64,000 nt of DNA from Owenia fusiformis (Eukaryota > Annelida > Polychaeta > Sabellida > Oweniidae), in NCBI GenBank assembly GCA_903813345.2, contig CAIIXF020000008.1, positions 12,181,278 to 12,245,277 of the forward strand. The letters run 5' to 3'. Made by a program: the position numbers and the translations under genes. A model generated the notes under the pieces. That model searched no databases. It was given only the letters and a program-made list of their open reading frames with translations, and was not told the origin of the DNA. The stretch's first letter is position 1; every line of letters begins with the position of its first letter. Of this stretch, positions 12,809 through 25,190 are shown one piece after another.

Positions 12809-14037
12809 ATCCCAACGAACGAAGTTCGGTAGGGATATAGTGAAGCCCTCCGTCCGTCCGTCCGTCCGTCCGTCCGTCTGTCCGCCCGGAAGATAACTCA
12901 AATATTAGTTGACGCATTTTCTTCATATTTGGTGGAAAGATGTATATTGATGAATAGTTTTACGCAAAAAAAAAATTTTTCAAGATGGCCACCACTTTAA
13001 AAATGACGGGACTTTTTCGCAAAAATCATAAATTTTTCATTCTAAACCAAAGTAATTAATATTATTGTTTGAAATTTTGTTAGTATGTTCGCAACATCTA
13101 TCTATTTCACATATGTTCCGTGTTTTTCATCCTGACACCCAGGGGCCGTGTATGGGGGGTCAGGAAAACAGAAATTTTCGCTAATTTTTAGATCTTTCTG
13201 AAGTATAGCTTTATTATACTCAAATGAAAGGCAATTAAGAGTAGATTGCAAATATTGTATCTTTTTTCTGATTCGAGCCTCGTAAAATTCAAAATGGCCG
13301 ACTAATGTACGATTTCGCAATAATTTTTCGATCCCTTCAAAGTATGGCTATATAATACTCAAATTGAAGGAATTTTGGAGTAGATCACAATAATGGTAAT
13401 ATTTTTCAGATTTGTACCTCAGAAAATTCAAAATGGATTTTTTCAAGATGGCCGCCGCTTTAAAAATGGCGGGACTTTTTCACAAAAATCATAAATTTTT
13501 CATTCTAAACCAAAGTAATTAATATTATTGTTTGAAATTTTGGTAGTATATTCGCAACATCTATCTATTCCACATATATTCAGTGTTTTTCATCCTGACC
13601 CCCAGGGGCCGTGTATGGGGGGTCAGGAAAACAGAAATTTTCGCTAATTTTTAGATCTTTCTGAAGTATAGCTTTATTATACTCAAATCAAAGGCAATTA
13701 AGAGTAGATTGCAAATATTGTATCTTTTTTCTGATTCGAGCCTCGTAAAATTCAAAATGGCTGTCTAATGTACGATTTCGCAATAATCTTTCGATCCCTT
13801 CAACGTATGGCTATATAATACTCAAATTGAAGGAATTTTGGAGTAGATCACAATTATGGTATTATTTTTCAGATTTGTACCTCAGAAAATTCAAAATGGC
13901 TGCTTTGCAGGAATTCGCAATTCTAAAATCTAAATTTTTCTATTTTAACCAAAGTAATGAGTATAATTGATTGGAATTCAGTAATTGATATTTTGTTCGT
14001 TGGGATTTGCTACTCCGCGGAGTTGCCATCATCTAGT
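12809..14037. mobile_element. ~1.2 kb repeat with inverted ends, CCGT microsatellite and internal 464 bp duplication
   Basis: A perfect 12-bp inverted pair ATCCCAACGAAC (12809-12820) and GTTCGTTGGGAT (13995-14006) frames the element. Near the left end is a (CCGT)n microsatellite (~12849-12882). Two ~464 bp copies lie in tandem (for example CGCAACATCTATCTATT at 13090 and 13554). No protein is encoded. The design is common among non-autonomous repeats of marine invertebrates. Confidence 0.65.
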
Positions 14038-14355
14038 TACAACATGGGCTTTCAATAGAGGTATATCGAAACAAAAATTATCCTGCAACCATATTGCTTA
14101 TACATTTTTAAGGAATAAAGACTGAAATTTTATGATTTATGGTGTAATATATGACCAAGAATTTGAGGTCGTATATAATTGCTATAAATCATAAGATCAA
14201 GGTTTTTGTTACGATTCTAATATGATGAACAAACCAGAAGAATCATTTTAAATAAGTGGTCATACATACTCCAATATAGACCAGTAAATCAATTGTTCTA
14301 CCTTTCATATGATGGCTCAATTTTCATAATATGACCAATTTGATTTTACAGAACT

Positions 14356-17300
14356 ATGGATAAGTTCACTGCGTCTGAGGTGATTCGTAGTCTTGGACTG
14401 GAGACAAGCAGAGAGCATGATGAGATGGTCCAGCAAGAAAGAGATAGTAAGTTAATTATTTCTGTTTTTGGCACTTTCAGTGAAACATGAATTCAAACAT
14501 GAATCTTCAGTATGGTCTTTGAGCAAAAATGTTGTAATCTTTATTCAGTAGAGTTGTCAAGTAGACTCATTATTTGGCTAAACTGTTGTAGGAGCAGATT
14601 CAGTAAGACCGAAGAAAATACAACGGAGTCGGACACCTCCTCCACAGCGAACATCCGTTCAACAAAGACAGAGTAACACAAAGTCTAACTTAAGGACAAT
14701 AGGTACATTTTTGTATTTTTATGCACAATGCGTTTCTGGCTAAAAAGTAGTACTAAAATACATTTTAATGATGATTGATTATTGATCCACATGACAAGAA
14801 GTATGTTTCTATTTCACACATAGAGATATTGAATATTCTAAGTGCTTAATATCTGAGTTTGAGGAAATACTTCAAACTTCAACAGTTTGCAGTCCTTTTA
14901 GATGTAAATTATGCAATTCAAGATCGTTGAATTCCACAACTCATACATGAACATTGAACATACTGTACATACATGCTGGAATTATTTGTTATCTTTTCAA
15001 TTAAGCCTATATTATTGTATCATTTCAGCTGTTGATTGGAGCCAGAGAAAGGTGTGCAACTATGTAGAATTTGCGAACTTCTCATGCAGAGAATTCATGG
15101 AGAAATTTTCCAGGAGAGTTGTTGGTGGAGGATTTAGATGCTTCCTCCATGAAGTTCAATCAAAACACCAGTTTATCGAATTGCTATTGGCCAAATGTTT
15201 AGAGGATTTAGATGAAACTGATATGCTGCAACATATGGAAGAGCATCGGGTGTGGCTAATGTCAAAGGAAGGTAATGGTCATAATCATCCTTATGCATAC
15301 AATTTGTTAATAATTAAATTGTAAATTATGAATTTAGCTCTACCAAGAGTCGGTTTCCAATCATTTTTAAGGCATCACAAAACCTAGTGTCATATTGTTC
15401 TAGCCTCCCTGGTGTCTAGTGTTTGGCATCAAGTGTTCTGCAGTTGGCGTCTGTAACAAATTCTTACAACTTCCAATGACTCAAGAAGTGTGTTTGTTTA
15501 ATCTGCCACCCCTTCCTAGGTGGATCTTCAACTACCCACCCACCATGCAGGGTTTGATTTTAAATGCCAGGGTATTTTACCCAACCAAAATCAAGCGTCC
15601 CATTTTGCCACAGTCTCCCCCTATTTTACAATGATTTAAATGAACAACTTTGAAGTGGAACACCTTTGTTGATTGAAGTGCATTTCACTTCACTTGCTTT
15701 ATCAAAATAAAATAATAATATACATACAGTACATATATTTCTTATGTAGCTTTCAGAGATGGAACTGCTGTGCGTTCCATGCATCTTAATGTATGTGGCC
15801 ATTTAGGACCAGTCAGGCCATTAAAGCATTTGAATTCATCCAAAGGTATTTATTATTTTTTTAGATATATTTAGTTTTAAAATATACATGAAATTAAAGC
15901 TGGACTCACTTGGAAGATATAGATTTGACCTTCAATGACCTTCTCAAGGTCAAAAGGGTATTTTACACCTTACCTCAAATTGATCAGACTTTTTTTCAAA
16001 ATCATCTACAAGTGCTCAGAAGTTCCAATCTGACATAAGATTTGAGATTTCCCCTTCAATATTCTCAAGGTCAAAAAAGGTCAAGAGGGTTTTTTTTCCA
16101 CTTGCTTCAAATTTACATAATTCTTTTGTTTAAAAATCATCTACAAGTTCTCAGAAGCTCAAATCCGACTTTAGATTTCAGATTTGCCTTTCCATGACCT
16201 TCTGAAGGTCAAATTTGAACAACTAGGTGGTGGCATTTTGTCATGTTAATTTTTTTCTTTAAGCCTGACACCATAATGCACTTCAATATGATTTTTTAGT
16301 TTAATGTGCAAACAAGTATCAGAATTCTAAAAGGGTTTGCCTGTTGCAACACTTAAACATCTAAATCCATAAATCTAACATGATGGACTGAACAATACAA
16401 TACCATATAGGTTATTCTGTCTTTAAAAGTGTCTAAATGAATTTTGTTCTTATTTAGCTTGCAACAACACAACAGATTTGGGTGTAAACCCATCCATGAT
16501 GAGTGGCAACAAAGCTGTGAAACGAAAACTTGCTTCCACTGGTAAATAGAACATGTTAATTAATTAGTTTTGATTGTTTGATCCCTGACTTATACAGAAT
16601 GAATCTCAAACAATGCATTTTTATTCACAACATAATTCCTTATTATTATATTCCTGATAGAAAGACATGTTAAATTTAGCTGCCAGCTTTTAATCAATCA
16701 AAGTACAGGAGTATAAAGAGAATGGCTCTGTACCTCTGTACATGTATCCGTATCTAGTTTCAAATGGGATCAGTTAGCTTGTTTTAAACAGATTATAATG
16801 AGTTCTTGAATTCCAATATCAATTACCCTTTTTCTAGAAGGTAGGCCTTTACCGAGGCAAAAGAAAATTAAAGTGGCAAGTGGAGATTACAGTGGATTCC
16901 CAACAAAGAAAAGGAGAGTGGTTCAACCACCAAGACCCAACAAAAAACATACTACAGGTCGAAGGACACAGAACATGCAGAATTCAACCACTGAACCAGT
17001 AACTGTCTTCCCAGATATTTGTTCAACAGAGCAGTCATATCAGGTATACACTGTTGTGTATTATATTTCTTATATGACCAGATGTCTCTTTTACTTTTGT
17101 TCACTCTTTGATGTACCATCATTACATTTCTTATTATTATATATTTTTGATTTTTCTCAAAAGGTGGATGCTTTGACAGCATACGAATTGGAGCTTAAGC
17201 AGCACAAGAAAATATCTACCTCACAGGATCATATGGCGTTTACACTTTGTGATTTTAATGAAGAAAAATTGAAGCTTCAGGTACATTCGAATGAAATTAC

Positions 17301-20300
17301 AATACATTGTGTCAATTTTAACTGCCACTATATACAGGTTGACTGGCAAATAGCCTATCTTTACCTTTGAGTACACTAAAACAGATGTATCTACTTTGAA
17401 CAGTGGACACTTAATCTTGGCAAAATTAATAGGATTTGCTTATAAGAGTCTCTTTGTTAATAATATTGATATTGACTTTAAATTATAACATTTTTGTAGC
17501 ATTCTCTGCATCGTGTTGTTGAGAGGAGAGCAATGAGGTTTGCAGATGGTAGTCACTGGGTGTATTGCTGCTCCTGCAATTTGGACGAATCATCCATTAT
17601 CAAGAATGCATCAGAATCTCAAACTCAAGAATACAAAGGTAATTTTTATGCTCTTATGATATCCTAATTCAAACATGAATTCCTTTATGTTGTAACCAGA
17701 AAAGTGGTTATATTGTCATATAGCCTCAACATATTTGTAGATGTCATTTAGAGTATGCAGTCCATGGTTTAGTGCTTTGTCGGTGCATGCAGCACATTCT
17801 TGGTAATGGTTTAAAAATTCTGGCCATGAAGTAATGAGAGAAAATGCCTTTGATCCAGGACTGAGAATAACTAATAATTTCTCATGTTTTGTTTCAGATT
17901 TCTCATGTTTCAAATGCTTACATATCTCAGCTGTGGAGAGAATAGCAGTTTCTTACGATAGAGAGAATGCCATTGCGGTTGAGGATGGTTTTGGCTGTCA
18001 AGAAAAGGAGGATAGTTTGTTTGAGATAGATTGGGACTGCTCCTTGACTGGAGTGTATGCTTCATCAAGTAATTCATATGGAACTGTGGGTGTTGCAAAT
18101 AAACATCTTTGCTGCTACACCTGCAGGAGCCACACTACATATTGTAGTCATGTAGATGTAGTTCGATCTGTTGATACACTTCCACACTACCTTGAGGAGA
18201 TCCTCAGCAAGCAAGATTCAGGTGACAGCAAACCAAGAAGCAGTGTGCTAAAACCACTGTCTAGCCAGACAATACCCCTCATCCCCTCTCAACGCCATCA
18301 GTCACTCTTCAGAAATGGACTAGACCTCCAAATGGATGGTGATATGCTACAACTTGAGCCAGGTTTAGAGACCAAATGCCCAAAGTGTCAAAATGTTGGG
18401 CTGCTAGGCCCACTCAAGCTTTGGAAAGCCTCACAGAGACTCATACTTTGTTCAAGGATTTTATTTGCAAATGGTAATAATCAGTGCTTAACGTTAAATG
18501 AAAACACAAAAATATCTTTCTTAAGCAATAATTCAAAAGACTATTGTTACTTGCAAACATATTCTGTACAGAATTATTTAATATTAACGACTATAAGCAA
18601 AAGCTAAAACATTATTGTGTCTTACAAAAAAATTATTTTCTATTTTTAGTGTACAGCAGGGCGTGTCAAATCTGCAGTGCAGATGTAGTATATGATGGTT
18701 GTGAAGATGGTCTTCTGAATATGGGGTCGTTCATTGTAACTCATCAGAAGCTACGCTCCTACCTTTCAGCTTTTGAACATAGCAAGTAAGTATACAAGCC
18801 CTCCATTTTCTCACACAGAAAATATATCTTGTTATGTACATGTACTTGATTTTGCTTCCAATTCTGTTATGTTTTAAACTGTTGTGTACATGTATATGCA
18901 TGTGCTTATAAGCATTGCATATTTTATATTTTTCTCATTGTTCAGACTAGTAGATTTAATTATGTTAATTTTCTTTACCTGTTGAAGAGATTAATGAGTT
19001 TATTGTTATTTTGTTACAGGATTCCGCTACATTCCTTTTACCAGACATGGGTGGCAGATATGGTCAGCTATGGTTACATTGACTTTGAAAATGTTTTCTT
19101 GTACAACCACTTTAGATCATCTTGGTGAGAATATGTGTATTATTAAATGTAATAATATTGATATGAGTAAATATATCCTATCAAATATATTGTTAATTGA
19201 TCAATTCAAATTGTAGACCTTGACATCATGTCATCATGTCACATAATCATGTGTAATCAAATGTCATAGCAGTCCCACAATCTCAAAATGAAAAAAACAC
19301 CAAGATATTGACCTTTGACCTTGGAATGACCCGAACCTTAAGTCAACTTAACATAGGTCACTAAGGGTCACAACAACTTCCAAAAGCAAAATATCAAAAT
19401 TTTGACCCTTGACCTTGAAATGCCTTTGACCCATAACACTGAACTTGACCTTAGGTCAATTAATCACAGGTCATCAAAGGTCACAGTACAGTCCAAGGGT
19501 CTTAAAAAGCGAAAAACCTTAATATTGACTTAAGACATTTGAATGACCTTGAAGAATGGCTATTGACCTTCTTAGTATGATGACCCAAGGTCAAATGGTC
19601 AAAGAGGATATCACGGAATCGGGGAGACAGACATACCACTGTGCTTTGTAGTAAGATCGAATTTAGTTGTAATTTTAAGAAAATCATGACTTAAAAATGA
19701 TTATATTTGTAATTTTTAGGTATGCGTTCCTCGATCTGCTTGAACTAGACTACCAGGAGATGTTCTCCTGCCCTAAATGTGGAGATACTCCTAACACCAT
19801 TGTTTGTGATGGGACATCTCTTTCATTTAGAAAGGATCTGTTCAGCTGGAGTACACTTCAACAGAATGATGGAAATGCAAAGAAAAAAGGAAGATAAGTA
19901 AAATTATACATCTCAGCAGGGATGGAATATACATGAAGTGCAGTTAGAATATGTAGTTAAGAATTCAAATGTCTTATTCAAGCTAAACTAAAACAACCAT
20001 TTATTACATAGTTCATTGGCAGTCCAAATATAGTAAAACCTGTCTTAGTGGACACCTCTCTTTAGTGAACACTTTCAGGGTTGTGACTCCCTACGTCTTC
20101 ACTGTACACAGGTTTCACTGTACTGACATACTTAAATTAAAATGTCATTTTGTTTAATGTGAATATTTTCTCTATACTGTTATTCAGGATAGAGTCTTCA
20201 TTGACAATGTTAAGGCAAGGAAACTGCTCAAAATGTTTGCACAGTCCAAATCAGGGAAACAGATGGGAGAAGATGACTACAACTCAATGAGTCAAATTCT

Positions 20301-23002
20301 GCCCCAATGTGATGACCATGGCAATGATGTCCTGTTACTGGTACAAAGTATTTCTTCAGTAGAAAGTCGGTATCCACCATCATATTATGTTGAATTCCTA
20401 AAGACATTATCTTCCTCTGCCCCTGTATGTGCGACTATTCACCCGTCAATAGAGTTGCGCAATCTCCTGCACCAACTTGCAGATGGTTTGGAGGTGAAGG
20501 AGGATATTCTTGCCTTGACTAAACTGCAAAGAGAAATCCCTGCACTCTATACACTTATTATTGGACAGCCTGAAGCGTCTATTCCTGAAGCAGTCAGACC
20601 TCTCCTAAGAGCATTGCAGTACTGGTCTGAGTATCCCTTTCGCAGTTGTGATGGAGTGCCAGGTTCAGACAGCATTGTGGAACGTGAGTTGGCATATTTT
20701 CCACGCAACCCGATGGTTCGTGGCCGGGGGAATTACTCCAAAGATTCAGCCACAAAGCGAGAGAGATGTAAGAAAATGTACACTGGACACCAAAGTCTAC
20801 TGCCTGGAATCTTCACAGTATTATGTGAGCATGGTAAGTGTATAATTAATTTGGTGTCTCCCAGTATAAATGATGCTGATGGTCAAAGGGATGCTTATTA
20901 CATGGGGTGTCTATAGAACCCTTTTTATACTAAGTATCTCATCAAAGCTAATTTGATATATAGAACACACATCTGTCCATACTAACATATACTTAAATAT
21001 GTCAATATCATTGTTCTTATATTGTTCAAAATGGCCATTTATTTAAAAGCGATGGACATTTAATATACATGATGTATGTACATTCAAAATATTTTTCGTA
21101 AGAACTTGACTTTTTTCTATCATGAACTACATATGTTTTTCTGTACATTTTTTCGGAATGTATTATTGTATGATGTGTCCAGTTGTGCTTTTATTTGATA
21201 TAAATTGTCCTATTTCAGGTGTATGTCTTGGTTACGAGGTGATGAAGAATCATGAATCTCCTAACGTACCCTTTTCGATATTCTTGACCAGATTCAAAAC
21301 AGGTATAAATGAAATTGAATTTTTGATATGGTTTAAATAAAATATGCTGATGATAATGTAAGGGTGGTCGAAATTAAACCAAGAGAACGGCAGGATGATA
21401 TATTTTGATAGTCAAGCTTACTATGACTGATTGCTCTAGCTGGATAATCAACCTACCTGGATAGCAGAACAAACATTTACTAAATCTAGACATAAAAATT
21501 AACATATTACCTTAGCAATGATTTCACTGGCTGATTACAGTAGCTGAATATGATTGCAAGCATGAAATATGGAAATCAACTTAGTTGTAGTATAGAGCGC
21601 AAGTGAATAAATCATCACTGATGCGATTGTTGTTGCTGTGTATTGTACCAGTAGCACATTGTCATCACTGTTTGAAAGTCACTTTCAAGTTGCGCTAGCT
21701 GAATTTTGAACCTACCCAGATAGCAGAACAAAGATTAGTCATTTACTTATTTTTCATAGACCTGAAGGTAACACATTAGCTTAGCTGATTCCACTAGCTG
21801 ATTACAGTAGCTGAATATGAATAAAAGCATGGAACATAGATCAGACTTAGTTCTAGTATAGAGCGCAAGTGAATAAATAAATCATCACTAATGCGATTGT
21901 TGTTAATTGGCATAGGACATCATGAGCATTGCATATCCCTTTGAGGAGGTATTCAAAACGATTCCTGTATGTATTTGTCACAGTTGTATTTTTTTTTAAA
22001 AGAAAGTCAATTTTATCTGAAAATTTTAAATAAAATTTTATAATATTTGATTTGTTAGGTAAGATTTGATACCCTGTTGAGTTGCTGTTTTTATGATTCA
22101 CAGAATTCATAACATTTTCTTCAAATCTATGAAACATTTTTCAGCTCCAAAAGTCATTGTTTATGACAATGCATGTGGTCTTCATGTATATTGCCTCAAC
22201 CGTGAACCAAAGTATTTTGAAACAACTTGGTTTCTTGTTGACCGGTTTCACTGGAGGAACCATACAGGTAAGTATATTTATTCCATATTAGTTAGTATCA
22301 GCTAAAATCACGTATCAGGTCCCGTATTGGATCCAGTATCAGAACTATTTCCTGAATTTCACTCATTTTAGTTTTATAAATTATTTATATTTTAAATTGC
22401 ATAATTTTATGTAACCATCATTGGGTGATGACATGATATACAAAACTTAATAAAAATAAGTTTCAGAAAAAAATTTATGAAATAAATAGGTTATTGATGG
22501 TCGTGATGAAATATGAATTTTGTCCTTGAGAAAATATGACATTGGCCTCTGAAAATATTATATTGACACTTGGGCTATCACCCTCAGTCAAAACTACGTA
22601 TGATATTTCCCTTGGCCAATATCATATTTCCCTCAGAATAAAACCTATATTCAATTCCTCCCAGTAAATAACCTCTATATATTTGTTTGTGTTTGTATCA
22701 TAGCATTTAAGAAATTTGTGTTTACATGTTCCATCTCGTATTCCTCAAAATACATATTGATGGCATTGTCTATACGATCATGTCAAAGTATTACAATTTC
22801 TATTTTTTCAGCATGTCCTATTGGGTACAAACTTGACAGCTACCCTCAGTTCCGAAAACTGAACAGCCAGATAAACGAACAAATTAATTCTGGACTCAAA
22901 AAAATCAAATCTTTTTTGGCATACATGAGCCAAGACAATTTTATGTTACACTGTTCCTTATATTTGTACATGCATAACAAAAGAGTTATTGAAAAGCTTT
23001 AG
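14356..23002 (+). CDS. KDZ (Kyakuja-Dileera-Zisupton) family transposase-like protein, 16 coding exons
   Basis: Exons: 14356-14446, 14592-14702, 15029-15271, 15750-15845, 16458-16541, 16838-17043, 17164-17280, 17500-17638, 17898-18473, 18650-18785, 19020-19124, 19720-19893, 20193-20833, 21219-21302, 22145-22267 and 22812-23002 (TAG). Phases agree throughout and give ~1,038 aa. Seen: a basic, NLS-like stretch (PTKKRRVV, ~230-237); Cys pairs near 339-342 and 366-369; a SWIM-like CCYTCRSHTTYCSH (434-447); CPKC plus VCDGTSLSFRKD (D665); VIVYDNACGLHVYC (D942); FLVDRFHWRNHT; and LNSQINEQINSGLK (E998). The D, D, E spacing and these motifs fit the KDZ RNase-H-fold transposases, and from memory the C-terminal region of HMGXB3, a relative in animals. 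An acceptor-like TTTTACAG just before the ATG implies an upstream non-coding exon. The exon 12 donor reads ATAAGT instead of GTAAGT, the only irregular junction. It could be an active transposon gene, a recently decayed one, or a domesticated HMGXB3-like gene. Confidence 0.85.
15900..16230. repeat. KDZ intron segment rich in AGGTCA/TGACCT
   Basis: Imperfect ~110-120 bp repeats, each with a short inverted motif like GACCTTCTCAAGGTCA. A second such segment is at 19290-19600. Probably a dispersed repeat; the hexamer is also the nuclear-receptor half-site. Confidence 0.55.
19290..19600. repeat. Second AGGTCA/TGACCT-rich KDZ intron segment
   Basis: More than ten TGACCT or AGGTCA hexamers occur in ~310 bp, some as direct pairs with short spacing (TTGACCTTTGACCTTGGAA). 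Same style as 15900-16230. Confidence 0.6.
20031..20120. mobile_element. 90 bp MITE with Tigger/pogo-like ends
   Basis: TAGTAAAACCTGTCTTAGTG at the left and CACAGGTTTCACTG at the right are inverted, with TA on each side. The ends match the larger element at 56985-58592. It sits in the KDZ intron after the irregular exon. Confidence 0.65.
21370..21905. repeat. Dispersed repeat, two diverged units, in a KDZ intron
   Basis: Unit 1 (~21425-21705) and unit 2 (~21700-21905) share ATTACAGTAGCTGAATATGA and TAGTATAGAGCGCAAGTGAA. Part of unit 1 (21536-21700) recurs inverted and nearly unchanged at 33753-33915 inside the Ulp1 gene. Confidence 0.75.
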
Positions 23003-23274
23003 ATGATATCCAGGTGTAGACATCTCAGTACATGTACTTTGATATGTATGTAAGAGCAGTGTATGTTAAGATAGCTAGTATGATTTTTAAATGTATTTAA
23101 ATAAGTTTTTTCTGTGCTCATCTCTAAGTGGAATTTGAATCTGTCAGGTGATGTGTCAAGGTATGGACTTTGAAAATATCAATGCTATATCTGGTAATTT
23201 CATGCTGATGATACATTACTCAGATTATGAACTGCAAGAATAAGTCCAAAAATATCCCGAGACCAGCTGGCTTA

Positions 23275-23535
23275 ATGTTAAATGAACAAGTGGAACACCT
23301 CTCAAGTGGAACAATTTAGAGGTACCAAAGGTGTTCAGCTTAGACAGGTTTTACTGTACATGTGTGTATAGCAAGCAATAACATGCTGGTACAATATTAT
23401 GTCTAATGTTAAATGAACAAGTGGAACACCTCTCAAGTGGAACAATTTAGAGGTACCAAAGGTGTTCCACTTAGACAGGTTTTACTGTACATGTGTGTAT
23501 AGCAAGCAATAACATGCTGGTATAATATTATGTCT
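23275..23535 (+). repeat. 126-bp direct duplication carrying a Tigger-like end
   Basis: Two copies in tandem (from 23276 and from 23402), almost identical. Each contains TTAGACAGGTTTTACTGTA, the right end of the Tigger/pogo-like family. It lies just past the KDZ stop codon, perhaps in its 3' UTR. Confidence 0.75.
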
Positions 23536-24231
23536 AGGAGGCACATGGACTATACTTACTTGAAATGATGTTTTCCATTAATGTTATATCTAATTAGAAT
23601 ACACCTGTGTATTACTCTTTATAAAATAGATGTAAGTGTACATGTAAGTACTCCTTTTAAGATGTATGTTAACCTATTTCCCATCTACATGTATTGCTGA
23701 TTTACTTTGCTACATGTATGATATGATACAGTATGTTTTTATCTGTTTATGAATTATAAATGTAGCTTTTACATGTGTTAATTACTCATTAGAAAGGTAA
23801 TTGCATTAGCTTATACCTTCAAAGAAAACAAAGATAGTTAAAAAAGAAGGTGTTATCACATTTTGGACAATAAATATTTACCATAACTTGAAAAATGAAT
23901 TCTTTGTTGATTACTAGTATAAGGCACAACAGTATTTCATGGAAGTTGTCAAATCACTCAAACATGTCAAAGATTAAAATTAGGAACTCTCAATATTTAC
24001 TGAATAAGCAAATCACTTCATCTAATTTTACAAAATTATTGCATGGTGGCCGAAGTAATGGTGAAGACATAAATGAGAAATGGATAAGAATGAATCCAAA
24101 TCCTTTGATGATTTTGGCATTATTACCTTGAATTTTATTTACTGATGTTATGCAAGTGCGACATACACCTGTGTTACGCATTGAATACTATTTTTACCAA
24201 TATTCTAAAGATTCCATTATCATATTATAAT

Positions 24232-24402
24232 TTATTGAATGATTTGAAGTGCGATACAATATATATTCTGCTCAAGAATTCCGTATTGGAACGAGACGAA
24301 GTCGAGTGCCAATACAGAATATCGAGACAATATATCCTGTAGTGCCAATACAGAATATCGAGACAGAATATATCCTGTATTGCACTTCAAATCATTCAAT
24401 AA
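24232..24402. repeat. Palindromic element with perfect 21-bp arms
   Basis: TTATTGAATGATTTGAAGTGC (24232-24252) pairs exactly with 24382-24402. Inner repeats of TGCCAATACAGAATATCGAG also recur. It has the structure of a foldback MITE. Confidence 0.75.
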
Positions 24403-24583
24403 CGTTTTTATCGTGTGATCCTCTACATTGCTACTGAGATTGTCCCCGCCTCTGTACCAATATTTTCTGTATTGCGACGGAGATGATCAACGGGGACAAT
24501 CTCAGTCACAATACAGGTTAGTACAGCACAAGAACTGACCAATCAGAGGGCTTCATTTTACAGATCATACGATAAAAAGTATT
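24401..24583. repeat. Second palindromic element abutting the first
   Basis: The inner arms ACTGAGATTGTCCCC (24433-24447) and GGGGACAATCTCAGT (24492-24506) are perfect. Outer arms near 24406 and 24565 (TTTTTATCGTGTGATC / GATCATACGATAAAAA) are nearly perfect. It includes CCAATCAG near 24539. Confidence 0.7.
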
Positions 24584-24635
24584 CCAAATATTGAGGATAA
24601 ATGTTTTTTATGTCACCCTGTTTTGGCAAAATAAT

Positions 24636-25190
24636 GGTTGAATGAACAAAATAGGAAGATTCGACCACAAGATTGGAATCGTTGAATTGAGTAACTAATT
24701 TCAATAGTCTTAACTTTGTTGCATTTAGCAAATACGTCTATTAATGGTCATAATATTGTATTTCTTAGATATTTGGCAATTTTTACTGTCAGAACAAAAA
24801 ATGGTTGAATGAACAAAATAGGAAGATTCGACCACAAGATGGGAATCGTTGAATTGAGTAATTAATTTCAATAGTCTTAACTTTGTTGCATTTTGCAAAT
24901 ACGTCTATTAATGGTCATAATATTGTATTTCTTAGATATTTGGCTATTTTTACTGTCAGAACAAAAAATGGTTGAATGAACAAAATAGGGAGATTCGACA
25001 AGACGGGAATCGTTGAATTTAGTAACTGCCTTTAATAGCCTAATTGAAATTAAAACTTTGTTGTCTTTATTAATACGTCTAGGAATGTTCATAATTATAT
25101 TTTTAGACTTTTTGGTTATTTCGGACAAAAGAAATGGTTGAATGAACAGTATAGGAGAAAAACGAATCCGGAATTGAACGTTACGTTTCT
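24636..25190 (+). repeat. 167-bp satellite array, ~3.3 copies
   Basis: GGTTGAATGAAC begins units at 24636, 24803, 24970 and 25136. The unit is homologous to the 171-172 bp unit at 26290-27335 but clearly diverged. Confidence 0.85.

Larger units (their letters stand above)
10454..14355. promoter_or_regulatory. Region between the DNAJC17 and KDZ genes, likely bidirectional promoter
   Basis: The two genes start on either side and point away from each other. The stretch ~10680-10820 is richer in CpG than its surroundings and has a TGCGCATGCG site. The KDZ gene needs at least one upstream non-coding exon, which may lie here, but it could not be placed. The rest is AT-rich and includes a repeat at 12809-14037 and a perfect hairpin at 11545-11573. 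Confidence 0.45.

Noticed and set aside
14911-15324. 137-codon unspliced ORF
   Set aside because: Only 15029-15271 is real exon; the rest is intron read-through on both sides.
16952-18098. Minus-strand ORFs opposite KDZ exons
   Set aside because: Antisense shadows of coding exons.
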